From NCBI GenBank assembly GCA_956465555.1, contig OY101123.1:1674001-1738000 (forward strand): a stretch of DNA of 64,000 bases, written 5' to 3'. Positions 1-8,601 of the stretch are shown piece after piece. The notes under the pieces are model-generated. The model did no database searches. It saw only the letters and a list, made by a program, of their open reading frames with translations, and was not told the origin of the DNA. A program made the translations under genes and the position numbers. Origin of the DNA: Nitzschia sp. pyKryTriq1 (lineage: Eukaryota; Bacillariophyta; Bacillariophyceae; Bacillariales; Bacillariaceae). Numbering within the stretch: position 1 is the first letter of the stretch; each line of letters starts with the position of its first letter.

Positions 1-502
1 TGATGGCATAGTCCAGGCCATTCATCGCACCAATTTTCCATTCTGGAAAGAGGCCACCTGCCTTGAGTTCTTGGAGTACCCAATGCATTGGCTCGCTTAG
101 AGAACAATTCCATATCTGCAGTGTCTTCCACTCCCGACGACGACTAGCCTCTTCCCGGAAGGCATCCGCAATGGCAGCGGCCGTATCAGGTCTCATGACC
201 AAATTCCGGTTCGTGCCATACCTTCGATCGAACGGTCCCCGAATGATAAACGTATCATAGTACCCACCACCTCCGTCTCCGCCAGCAGCAGTCTCTTGGT
301 ACTGCCGCATTTCTTCCAAGTTTTTCAAAATGTGCTCGTGAAGAAGCTGTCGATCCAGTTTCAGTTTGGGCTTTTTCATCTTCTTGTTTTCACCCCCGCC
401 ATCATCAGCATACTTGAGCACGGCAAGATCCTCGAATTCTGCCGTGACGAGAAAGAAGTTTCTGTTTCGGTGGTGATTGTTCTTGCTATTATTCTTGCTC
501 AT
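1..502 (-). CDS. unknown protein, N-terminal part (runs off the left edge)
   Basis: An open frame runs from an ATG at 502 leftwards off the window, giving about 167 residues with no stop. It begins MSKNNSKNNHHRNRNFFLV, continues through a Lys-rich stretch and a Gly-rich loop, then reads as ordinary globular sequence (FIIRGPFDRRYGTNRNLVM, then LQIWNCSLSEPMHWVLQEL). The last part has the hydrophobic spacing of a leucine-rich-repeat-like segment, but one copy is too little to call. I do not recognise the family. The C-terminus is missing, so length and function cannot be judged. Confidence 0.55.
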   Translation of the reverse strand, partial: MSKNNSKNNHHRNRNFFLVTAEFEDLAVLKYADDGGGENKKMKKPKLKLDRQLLHEHILKNLEEMRQYQETAAGGDGGGGYYDTFIIRGPFDRRYGTNRNLVMRPDTAAAIADAFREEASRRREWKTLQIWNCSLSEPMHWVLQELKAGGLFPEWKIGAMNGLDYAI

Positions 503-1463
503 TATTCAAGTGTGTCTACGATTGCTATGATGATTGATTGATGATGATGATGATTGATTCTTCTAGACCATTCAGTCCTCCTCCTCCTTTTCTTCTTTTC
601 TCTTTTTACCCCGCGGGCATCTACATTATCATTGTCGATGAAATACAGTACCCAATCGTATTCTGTATTCTACGAGTAAAAGCCCAGCGCGTGCTCTCTA
701 TATACTCGCGTGCCGGTAGCTGAAGCAGTAGTGGTTTTGTCGCCAATTGTTACTCCGCGAGCGCGCGAACACTACCTGCTATCATTTTTTCGGAGTATTT
801 CTTGGGACCAGACGTGGAAAGAAGAAGTCCAACTAGTCGTCTGTGAAGTCATGATTGGTGATTGAATGCGGGAATGAAAATAAATGAGGAGACAGGAGAC
901 ACAAAAGCATACCGGTACCAGGTTCTGTAGGGCGAGCACTCCTTTCGCCTCTCACTCTACTCTCTACTAGCTAGACAGAGAAATGGTAACAACATTTCCA
1001 AGAAGAAGTAAATATGATCAAACAAGCTGCTATAGCAGAGCACTACTCGTACAAGAATAGAATAGTACGAACAGACTGTCAGTGCTGGTGGAAAGAAGTC
1101 TCAACTATCTTTGGAACAGATTAATGTAGTCTACAACATCATCATATACGTATGTTACTTGCGGCTCCTTTCTCTAGCTAGCAATCTGAATCTCCTATGA
1201 TGTCGTCCCTCCTGACAGCCCCCTCCGCAATATCATCATTGTCATCCCTGCTTGCTTCCCGCCGACGCTTGCCTGTTAGTGTTGGTGGAGATGCTGCTGC
1301 TACAGCGGATGGAGAGGGAGGAAGTCGTTTGACTCGATGAACTCGAGGTCGATACGTCTTGGAGGGTGGTATGTTGGCCTTGTCGATTTCCTCGCCAAAT
1401 TTCGTAATCATCGAAGTGGAAGCGTGTTTACTCCAAGTCGCCAGCGACCATTTCAGTAAAGGA
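503..1463. other. gene-poor stretch, possible 3' coding remnant at 1178-1426
   Basis: Mostly non-coding and rich in short TAC/GTA and CTAG words (for example around 697-720 and 905-980). On the minus strand, from about 1500 down to 1178, a frame continues in a different phase from the gene at 1464-1952 and encodes a basic Pro/Ser-rich tail (KTYRPRVHRVKRLPPSPS, then KRRREASRDDND). It could be a missed last exon or frame-shifted end of that gene, or chance. Confidence 0.3.
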
Positions 1464-1952
1464 TCACAGTTTGTTTTCTTGGTGGGAGAGCAGGCAGTCG
1501 TAGGCCCCTTCCTGCGACTCGTCGCACATTATCCAGGCCGTGACAACCATAGCCAAGAACTCGAGGACGTTATTGGCTTGGCTACCTTCTTGTAGCTGTG
1601 ACCCTTTTGGTATTCGGATCCTCCATGCTCTCCCGGAGAAAGAATAGCCGGTGATGGTGAGAAAAGTCGCGAGGTGACCCAATCCAGTAACACCTACCAA
1701 GACAAAGCCCTCTTGGGTCTTCGCCAAGGTGATGTTATGGACGAATTTTACTTCTCCCTCGTTCAAGGCTACCAACATTGCGGCGTCTCCACCTGAGGCT
1801 GCCACCTCGAGCTTCATCGTTTCGGTTGTTGTGCTGTTTGTCGGGTCGAGATTGTCGAGTTGTTTCTCCGATTTTGCCTTCGCCCATGATCCGTCCTTTT
1901 GGATCCGCTCCTGGAGGAAATCCCTCCACTTCGGGTTACTAGGTTGCGCCAT
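1464..1952 (-). CDS. hypothetical protein, 162 aa, 3' end uncertain
   Basis: The frame starts at an ATG at 1952 (MAQPSNPKWRDFLQERI) and has an amphipathic, plausibly globular N-terminus, then a hydrophobic middle (FVLVGVTGLGHLATFLTI and LEFLAMVVTAWIM). No family is recognised. Another minus-strand frame overlaps the 3' part and continues, Pro/Lys-rich, to 1178. The true protein may therefore shift frame through an intron or indel near 1500-1560. GT..AG pairs exist there, but none is convincing enough to choose. Confidence 0.4.
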   Translation of the reverse strand: MAQPSNPKWRDFLQERIQKDGSWAKAKSEKQLDNLDPTNSTTTETMKLEVAASGGDAAMLVALNEGEVKFVHNITLAKTQEGFVLVGVTGLGHLATFLTITGYSFSGRAWRIRIPKGSQLQEGSQANNVLEFLAMVVTAWIMCDESQEGAYDCLLSHQENKL

Positions 1953-2859
1953 TGAATGGTTTGAAAGTTGCTTTTAAAGCTAATTAATCTAGAAATCCGA
2001 AGTTGGGAGTTGCGATACCGAAGTTGACTCGATGATCTTATGAGATTCATCGGTCGTCTCTCTTGGTATCGGTTTCAGGTTTGGGTGTTCTTTCGACTTC
2101 TTGTCTGTCCTTCGTTCGTTGGGGGTAGCCATCCAGACGACGACGACTCACTCGGTCAGACGACTCTCTCTCTCGGTAGAGTACGAGATCGCACACTATG
2201 ATGCTACGAGTAGAACTCTATGTAGTACCGATGACTGGAGTCTCACCACGGACGGTGGCGTTAGTATTACTGTAGTATATCGTATTGGTATTGGTGATGT
2301 GTGCTTGCGTTGGGCTATTCATCGGGGAAAGAACCCAGCAAAGAAATCAAGTGTATTCGTACGTACTGTATTCGCAAATGCCACCTTGTGCTGCTCACAG
2401 CCGAACCGATTTCGAGATGCCTCCGCTGGTCTTGTGGGAATGAACATGTGCACTCCTACTGTACCTCTACCATGGTAGGAAAGAATCAAGCATAGCATTG
2501 TAAATAATGAACGTGATGTCGCGAACCCATCCATTCATGTTTCAACTACGCGCTGTACCTACTTTACTAGTACTCTAGCTAGACGGGGAAGATCTCGGTC
2601 GGAACCGTGACCACATTCGGTCGATGAATGCCGAGGGAGCCAACGGATCACCTGATAGAAGAATTGAATAATACTATAATATGTCTATCAATGGAATATC
2701 TCCTCGTTTAGATTAGCTTTGCAACGATCAAAGCAAGTATAGCTTAGGACAGCAAAAAGGGAAGATTTTCAAAGTTATAATTTGAGTAATATAACAAAGA
2801 GGGCAAGGATCCTCGAGGCGTCGTCGTTAAGACAACTTTAGCGCGCGCATGCTGCGACT
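1953..2859. other. intergenic region
   Basis: About 0.9 kb between two leftward genes. The frames here are short, start at non-ATG codons and lack protein-like composition. I see no RNA gene or repeat. It should hold the promoter of the 1464-1952 gene and the 3' flank of the 2860-3435 gene. Confidence 0.4.
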
Positions 2860-3435
2860 TTAGTTGCGAGAAGTAAGGGGCGCACGGGCCGATGGCTGAA
2901 CCGCAGTGGTGCCATTGGTTCGCACCTTTTTGCGTTGCTGCAATCCCGAAGAGTTGGTCGTTTTCGTCACCTTCTTGCTTTTGTTGTTTCGTCGGCTCTT
3001 CTTCTTTCCTCCATTCTTCTTAGCCTGTCGCTTTTCGTACCATTCATTTTCCTTCTCGATCTTCTTCAAGACGGCAACAAATTCTTCCTTTGAAACAGGC
3101 GGTGCCATCACTTCCTCTTGAGGCTCCTCGGCGACAGGTGCCGGTTCAGCAGACTCCGCCACGGTGGCAACATGTTGTTGTGGCTCCTTGGTAGGACTGA
3201 CTTCAAATTCTAGGACAGGCTCGAAAAGATCTTCTTCCGCAATAGAAATATCATCCTCGTCATCAAAAGGCTTGCTGGGTTGATTCAAATGCTCAAGATG
3301 CGGAAACGACGAGGAGGACGACGAGGCCGTCAACGTGCCGACTGTCGTTTGTTCATCGACTTCGGCGATGTCCATCATGGCAGAAGGCTTGGTAGCCTCT
3401 CGGCTCTTAGAGTTGCAAAACACAGTGCAAAACAT
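2860..3435 (-). CDS. hypothetical acidic/basic low-complexity protein, 191 aa
   Basis: The ATG at 3435 opens a frame beginning MFCTVFCNSKSREATKPSAM; a later in-frame pair of Met codons (residues 20-21, before DIAEVDEQ) is an equally good start. The first two thirds are acidic and Ser/Pro/Glu-rich. A short helix-like segment follows (KEEFVAVLKKIEKENEWYEK), then a strongly basic Lys/Arg/Asn tail that looks like a nuclear or nucleolar localisation signal. No family is recognised. The change of composition along the protein and the sustained open frame favour a real gene. A role in the nucleus is only inferred from the tail. Confidence 0.55.
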   Translation of the reverse strand: MFCTVFCNSKSREATKPSAMMDIAEVDEQTTVGTLTASSSSSSFPHLEHLNQPSKPFDDEDDISIAEEDLFEPVLEFEVSPTKEPQQHVATVAESAEPAPVAEEPQEEVMAPPVSKEEFVAVLKKIEKENEWYEKRQAKKNGGKKKSRRNNKSKKVTKTTNSSGLQQRKKVRTNGTTAVQPSARAPLTSRN

Positions 3436-3952
3436 TTCGAAACTTGAATGATGATGGAGTGGATTGATTGATCCAGGTTGGATTGTGTGTTACGAGATCT
3501 TAGATCTTTTCCCCGAAGGCACCTTTTCATCATTTTGGCGACCGGAAAATGTGAGGTGCCGGCCGGCACGCTTTCATGTGGGTCGTTGCGATTTTGCACT
3601 TGACCATGTGGGAAGTCGACTCCAACGACCAAAATTCGAAAACTCACCTCGAACCTCGAACCGTTGCGCTCGCGCACGACGAAGCGTTGTGTGTTGTTGG
3701 TTGTTGGGATTCTTTGTTGTAGTTCCTTTCAATGCATTTTCCAATGACGAGTACTGTAGTTCCCGGACGCCCCTCGGCGTTGACGACGACGACTCCTCTT
3801 CAAACTACAGTACACACCACCCCTACACATCAACTTCCGTTGAACTGCCAACAGGCTGTTAGTTGTGCCCTATTGAAAGGCTGTCATTGAATCATTGATC
3901 CTGGTATTTGTGCGCCTGATATTCAGCGTTTTCCGACTGCAGCAGCAAAATA
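3436..3952. other. divergent intergenic region
   Basis: The 0.5 kb between a leftward and a rightward gene should contain both promoters. Frames across it have non-ATG starts and no recognisable protein. No repeat or RNA gene seen. Confidence 0.4.
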
Positions 3953-4528
3953 ATGACGACACTATTATCGCAAACCACACCATCGCAGCACTCCAGTGCC
4001 ATTATATCCTCCATGGCGAAACTCAAGGAGCTAGGAATCAATTTCTTGGCGTTGGATTTTGATCAAACGATTCTGGACGTCCACACCGGTGGTCGCTGGG
4101 AAAAATCGTTAGAGGAAATCTTTGCGCACGTCCGGCCAGTGTTTGCCCAGCTGATCCAAGCCGCATCCGAAGATGGGGACATGCACATTGCCGTTGTGAC
4201 GTATACACGTCAAATACATTTTGTTCGGGGAGTTCTAGATCATATTGTAGGCCCCGAAGCCTCTCAGCAAATACCAATCCGAGGCGGGGATCGATCCTGG
4301 GACTACAAGGGCACTGGAAGCAAGCATGGAAAACAACCACACATGGCGAGTGCCGTGGAAGAGTTGGAAAGTCGGAATCCTGGTCTACAAATCAACAGAT
4401 CCACGACATTGCTGATTGATGACGATACCAAGAATATTCGACATGCTCTGAAGAATCAAACTCGGGCGATCTGGTTCAATCCTGAGAAACCACATATGTT
4501 GTTGCAAAACATCATGAAACTCGTATAG
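3953..4528 (+). CDS. HAD-superfamily phosphatase-like protein, 191 aa
   Basis: Residues 32-41 read LALDFDQTIL, the HAD motif I (DxDxT, nucleophile D35 and acid/base D37). A later TLLIDDDTKNI segment matches the acidic motif IV loop that binds magnesium. The middle contains AVVTYTRQ, a plausible motif II (hydrophobic strand then Thr/Ser). HAD enzymes of this size usually hydrolyse phosphate esters; the substrate cannot be read from sequence. A second Met at residue 21, just before the domain (4013), is an alternative start. The 20 residues before it are Ser/Thr-rich and could be a weak targeting peptide. Single exon. Confidence 0.75.
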   Translation: MTTLLSQTTPSQHSSAIISSMAKLKELGINFLALDFDQTILDVHTGGRWEKSLEEIFAHVRPVFAQLIQAASEDGDMHIAVVTYTRQIHFVRGVLDHIVGPEASQQIPIRGGDRSWDYKGTGSKHGKQPHMASAVEELESRNPGLQINRSTTLLIDDDTKNIRHALKNQTRAIWFNPEKPHMLLQNIMKLV

Positions 4529-4614
4529 CGCAGCAATTTCTGTATGCCTAGCACCTGGCATTGTTCTACTCGCATGCTATACTTATTCTTTCCAGAACAT
4601 ATTGGAGTCTAGTC

Positions 4615-5688
4615 TTATTCCGAGTCCACATCTGTAGTACTAAATAGCCAAGTAATCAGCCCCACAAAGGGAACGTAGTCAATGGCGTCGTTGGTACTCT
4701 TCACTCGCGCCAGTATGAGGGGCTGAAAAATGGCAAAGAGGACTGGGTCCACACAAAATGCCAAATACGACCGATCGGTTTGAACCAAACCCCAAAACTC
4801 TGACCAGTCGGCGCTTGTTGCGACGATTGTCGATTGATATAGGGCATATCCGACTACAGTAGTTGCGATAGCTCCAAAGACTCGAGGAAACGCCAATGTC
4901 ATCAAGGAATTATTGGAGGGCTGCCCCCCTTCTTCTTCTTCTTCTTCTTCTTCTTCGGCGGAACCTCGAAGCTCGGTGATTGCCAAATACGGCGCCAAAA
5001 AGGCATTGGTTAAGTTGATGCCCAATAGCAACCAGCTTCCCAAAAGGATGGGTCGAGGAAGACGCCGTCGAGTGTCCTTCCACAATACTGGCAGCATGGC
5101 GAAAATCCAGGCTTCGACGAAATTGAATATTGCTAATCGAGGCGGAATAACGTAGGGAGCATCCTCATTGTGTAACAATTCGGAAAGGTAAAAGAAGTGG
5201 TAGGAATCTTCCAACACAGGAGCAAAGTCGGCATCGGTTGCAGGCCACCCTGGAGTCATTGGAATGAAGTCAGGTACGGGCAGCCCATTGGCATGTGCGG
5301 CTGCTCCAAACACCATGAGATACCAATACAGGAAACCAACACTTGAAAATAGCGCGAAAGAACCATTTTTCTTCTCGTCCTCTTTCTCGTCCATACCCCG
5401 ACGGTTGTTACTGAAGGAGGCCATGTTGAGCCGAACAGTGGGGCCCCAACGGAGTGATGTTTCTCGTCCATTTTGTGTCAACGGGGTACGAAGAGGAGAC
5501 GATTCGCATATTACATGAACTGCATTGCTGTCTCTAGACAATCGCGATAGGGAGCAAACAGGAAGTTTCGCAGCATTATTATTTCGTCGTCGACCCACGC
5601 AGAAACCGTGGCTGCCACTCAAGAAGCCAAAAGTGATGGAAATTCCGACGAGAGAAAGGACTAGTCGATGGATTTTGAACGCGTTCAT
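4615..5688 (-). CDS. plastid-type multi-pass membrane protein of unknown function
   Basis: I chose the ATG at 5688 (MNAFKIHRLVLSLVGISI) because it places a signal peptide at the N-terminus, ending near GSHGFCVG, where F follows the predicted cleavage as in diatom plastid presequences. An in-frame ATG at 5745 adds 19 residues. After a Ser/Arg-rich transit-like stretch come about four hydrophobic segments (FLYWYLMVFGAAAHA; FVEAWIFAMLPVLW; ILLGSWLLLGINLTNAFL; FGAIATTVVGYALY). A run of nine Glu comes from a TTC repeat at about 4929-4957 on the plus strand and probably varies in length. About 357 aa. Family not recognised; a plastid envelope or thylakoid location is inferred. Confidence 0.7.
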   Translation of the reverse strand: MNAFKIHRLVLSLVGISITFGFLSGSHGFCVGRRRNNNAAKLPVCSLSRLSRDSNAVHVICESSPLRTPLTQNGRETSLRWGPTVRLNMASFSNNRRGMDEKEDEKKNGSFALFSSVGFLYWYLMVFGAAAHANGLPVPDFIPMTPGWPATDADFAPVLEDSYHFFYLSELLHNEDAPYVIPPRLAIFNFVEAWIFAMLPVLWKDTRRRLPRPILLGSWLLLGINLTNAFLAPYLAITELRGSAEEEEEEEEEGGQPSNNSLMTLAFPRVFGAIATTVVGYALYQSTIVATSADWSEFWGLVQTDRSYLAFCVDPVLFAIFQPLILARVKSTNDAIDYVPFVGLITWLFSTTDVDSE

Positions 5689-6146
5689 TTGGATGCTATC
5701 GCGATGGTGTGGAAATTTAAGAATTGAAATGGGGCAAGGATACATGGATGGTACCGGTATGGCAGGTCGATTCTCATCATCGCCATGGTCGATGCGGTCG
5801 TGATGAGAACAGAAAACAGCGAAAGATCGAGACTGACGTCATTCGTGATTCGACTGAATGAAACGACTTACTTGGCCTTTTGCGGCCAGAAGTAACCCGC
5901 GTCACGTGCGTGTTCGACGAAGCGTAGGCATCACAACGAGACGCGATCTTTGTTGTATCCCTCCGACCCCGATTCGCCGATGGTATTACCGGTATGCGAT
6001 GGAGGATGATGCCACCTGCCACCTTCCGTCTCCGTTACCACCTGCCACACCTTTCTATCTTTGGCAAATGCAAGACCATTTATTTTTAGGCGACCTCCAG
6101 ATACCGTACCCTTTTCCTTTGACATAAGTCTGTTTTACCGTAGAGA
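5689..6146. other. divergent intergenic region
   Basis: Holds the promoters of the leftward membrane-protein gene and the rightward FKBP gene, plus a possible longer N-terminus of the former (ATG at 5745). No other feature seen. Confidence 0.4.
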
Positions 6147-6775
6147 ATGAAACTTGTCAACGCCCTGATCCTTTTGACCATCGCTGGAGGAGCGACAGCC
6201 TTCTCGCTGTCCATGTCAGCCTCCCCAGAGGCTTCTTCTTCTGCTTTGGATCGCCGTTCCTTTGTTGGTGCTGCTATTACTGGAGTCACATCTGTCGCTA
6301 CCGCAAGCAGTTTTGCATCTCCTGCCACGGCCGAAGATGAGCCCTACGCGGATTTCGTAACGACAGAAAGTGGAATGAAGTACAAGGTCCTCAAGGAAGG
6401 CGATGGCGCCATCCCCACACCAGGCCAAACGGTCAAGGCTCATTACACAGGATGGCTGGATGGATTTGATTCTATTCGTAAATTCGATAGCTCACGTGAT
6501 CGTGGCCGTCCCTTTACCTTCAAGGTGGGAGCAGGTAAGTGAATGAAATCATCGTGCTTCCAACGAAGTTCCAGCGACAGCGATGCCTCACAATATTGCG
6601 CATTTTAGGGCAAGTGATTCGAGGATGGGACGAAGCCTTCTCGACGATGAAGGTTGGTGAACGCCGACAGATTATACTTCCTGCCAGACTGGCGTACGGG
6701 GATCGTGGTGCAGGTGGCATCATCCCGGGTGGCGCTACCTTGTACTTTGATGTTGAGCTGTTGGGCATTCTCTAA
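6147..6775 (+). CDS. thylakoid-lumen FKBP-type peptidyl-prolyl isomerase (two exons)
   Basis: Exons 6147-6534 and 6609-6775, separated by a 74-bp GTAAGT..TTTTAG intron; joined, they give 184 aa. The splice restores KVGAGQVIRGWDEAF, the core of every FKBP, so the junction is well supported. The N-terminus has a signal peptide ending GGATAF (ASAFAP-type). A second targeting segment follows, with twin arginines (LDRRSFVGAA, R36-R37), a hydrophobic core and an Ala-x-Ala-like end (SPATAE). That is the pattern for passage through the plastid membranes and then into the lumen by the Tat route. The isomerase domain spans about 75-184 (HYTGWLDG, FDSSRDRG, LAYGDRGAGGIIPGG). Lumenal FKBPs assist folding or assembly of photosynthetic complexes. 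Confidence 0.93.
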
Positions 6776-6855
6776 GGACTACATCTTCGATGCATGGAAT
6801 AGGACGCAGGATAACGCTATGATCACCAAACGGAAATTTATATCTCATTACCAGC

Positions 6856-7743
6856 CTATTTACTCTTTTCCTTTTTGGCTTTCTTGGCCGCCTTTTTGGC
6901 CTTCTTCGCTTCCTTCTTTGCCTTTTTGGCGGCTTTCTTCTCTGCCTTTTTGGCTTTTCGTTCCGACTTGGACAACTTTTTGTCGCCCACTGACGACGAT
7001 GAATCATCGTCGCTATCCTCCGAGTCATCAGCCTGTTCTTTCTTTATTCTTTTGCTTGGCGGTGTGTCGATCTCCATCTTGACTACTGAATCACGCGCCT
7101 CGTCCTTGGAAGCAGCTTCCTCTTTTTTGGCTGACGGCACGGAACGTTTCTTTGGCTTAGCTTTATCGTCAACAACTTTTGGAACTCCAATTGGCATCCA
7201 CCGCCGTTTTAATCCACTGCGTTGGGTAATGGGAGCGTATGCATGACGCATTTTGTCCGCCGGTGGAGGTCCCTCCAGGGGTGCCAGCTGACTTTCTGTC
7301 AGGATAGGTACACTCGCCAAAACTTGAAAGTGCTTCGAAAAGGCCACCTTACACGGCCGCAATTTTCCCTTCTTACTTTTCCCGTTGGTGCCACCTGCTT
7401 CGTCCTCATCGTCGTCATCATCGTTGCTACTGTTGCCGCTGCTGCTGCTGCTGCTCTCGTCATCGTCGTCGTCCCCTCGATTTGCCTTGCTATTCTTATT
7501 TTGAGGCACCAATACTCGAAAGGAATCAGTTTCTGCAGTATCCCCCAACTGAATACGATATTCCTTGCCGTCAGCAGAAAAGGTTCCAGACCCTTTCAAG
7601 GGATCGAATTTGATACCCTTCAAGGCATCCACAGAAAGGGACACGGGCAATCGAAAGGACCACAACTCCAAATCCTCATTCTCCTCATCGAAACTAAACT
7701 TGGGAGGATCGAGATGCAACGACTCCACGGTGGAACTTGTCAT
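6856..7743 (-). CDS. candidate RNA polymerase I subunit RPA34/PAF49-like
   Basis: I place the start at the ATG at 7743 (MTSSTVESLHLDPPKFSF); an upstream in-frame ATG at 7851 would add 36 residues of poor composition. Residues 20-90 resemble the RPA34.5/PAF49 dimerisation module: a hydrophobic ELWSFRLPVSLSVDALKGIK, then short strands, KEYRIQLGD and SFRVLVPQ. An acidic Ser/Asp stretch follows, then KHFQVLASVP, and a very long Lys/Ala tail (KKAEKKAAKKAKKEAKKAKK), which is typical of this subunit. About 295 aa. The family is poorly conserved, so this rests on order and composition. Another nucleolar lysine-rich protein is possible. Confidence 0.5.
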   Translation of the reverse strand: MTSSTVESLHLDPPKFSFDEENEDLELWSFRLPVSLSVDALKGIKFDPLKGSGTFSADGKEYRIQLGDTAETDSFRVLVPQNKNSKANRGDDDDDESSSSSSGNSSNDDDDDEDEAGGTNGKSKKGKLRPCKVAFSKHFQVLASVPILTESQLAPLEGPPPADKMRHAYAPITQRSGLKRRWMPIGVPKVVDDKAKPKKRSVPSAKKEEAASKDEARDSVVKMEIDTPPSKRIKKEQADDSEDSDDDSSSSVGDKKLSKSERKAKKAEKKAAKKAKKEAKKAKKAAKKAKKEKSK

Positions 7744-8601
7744 ATTACGAGTATTGTTTTTGCTGTTCGTTCGGTTGTTCTGCAACGAGTCTCGATTCAA
7801 AAGGCAACGAAAGATGTGCGTGGATGGGATAAGAGATAAAACAAAATGCACATCAATGGCATCTCCATCTCACATTATCATCGCGGCAAAAGAAGATTTT
7901 TCTTCTTCGTTGGCTCTCGCTCGTTATTAGGTTTCTTGGTGATGGCATGAAGGAATTCGGTGTGTTTTGGAAAATTCCGTATTCCCTATCAGATCAGTCC
8001 AACGGTTCGATGATGATCTTTCGATTTTTTGGGTATTCGGCCAACGTTTGCCGTCTTTTTTGGCGCGCTTCCAAGAATCATAACAAGTAAAGTGGAATAA
8101 AGATGAGGTATGATCATTTTATTCGAAAAGAAACTCTAAATATTGCCAAAACGCATATTTTAACAAAACATTTGAGTCTTTCGAATTGAGTCTTGAGTGG
8201 TGTCGAGTGGGATCACGCACGAGCGAGCCTGCCCGCCAGTCCAGTCAGCGCATGCGTTATTCGGGTGAGAAAATGCTTTTCCTTCTGCTTCCGCCGCGGC
8301 GGCGGCCATGACGCGACCGACCGCTGTGGGGAGCCAAAACGGAAATAACGCCGCAATTCTCTCCTCAGTCTTGCCGATTGCCGATTACTTGAGTGGAGTG
8401 GTTGTTATTATTATTATTACTATTGTGATCCAGCATCCTTTATCATTGACGTAGCCTCCGAGTGCTTTACTTTTTGGTACTGGTACGGCTCCAGCAAGAA
8501 GAAGGCTTCCAAGAAAGTGAAAAAGGACACCGATTTTGACTGCCAAAGTGAGGGTTTCATTGATATTTTTTGTGGGTGTACGAACGTAAGAAGCAGCAGC
8601 C
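7744..8601. other. divergent intergenic region
   Basis: About 0.86 kb holding the promoters of the leftward RPA34-like gene and the rightward PH/J gene. The stretch 8080-8180 is AT-rich, and GC-rich patches lie at 8290-8330. No gene or RNA recognised. Short frames at 8385-8747 on the minus strand overlap the next gene's start and look like shadows. Confidence 0.4.

Noticed and set aside
2101-2478. 125-aa plus-strand frame
   Set aside because: It begins at TTG, not ATG, and the residues are an unstructured mix with no family.
7222-7839. 205-aa plus-strand frame opposite the RPA34-like gene
   Set aside because: Shadow of Asp/Ser and Lys repeats on the other strand; the start and composition are not protein-like.
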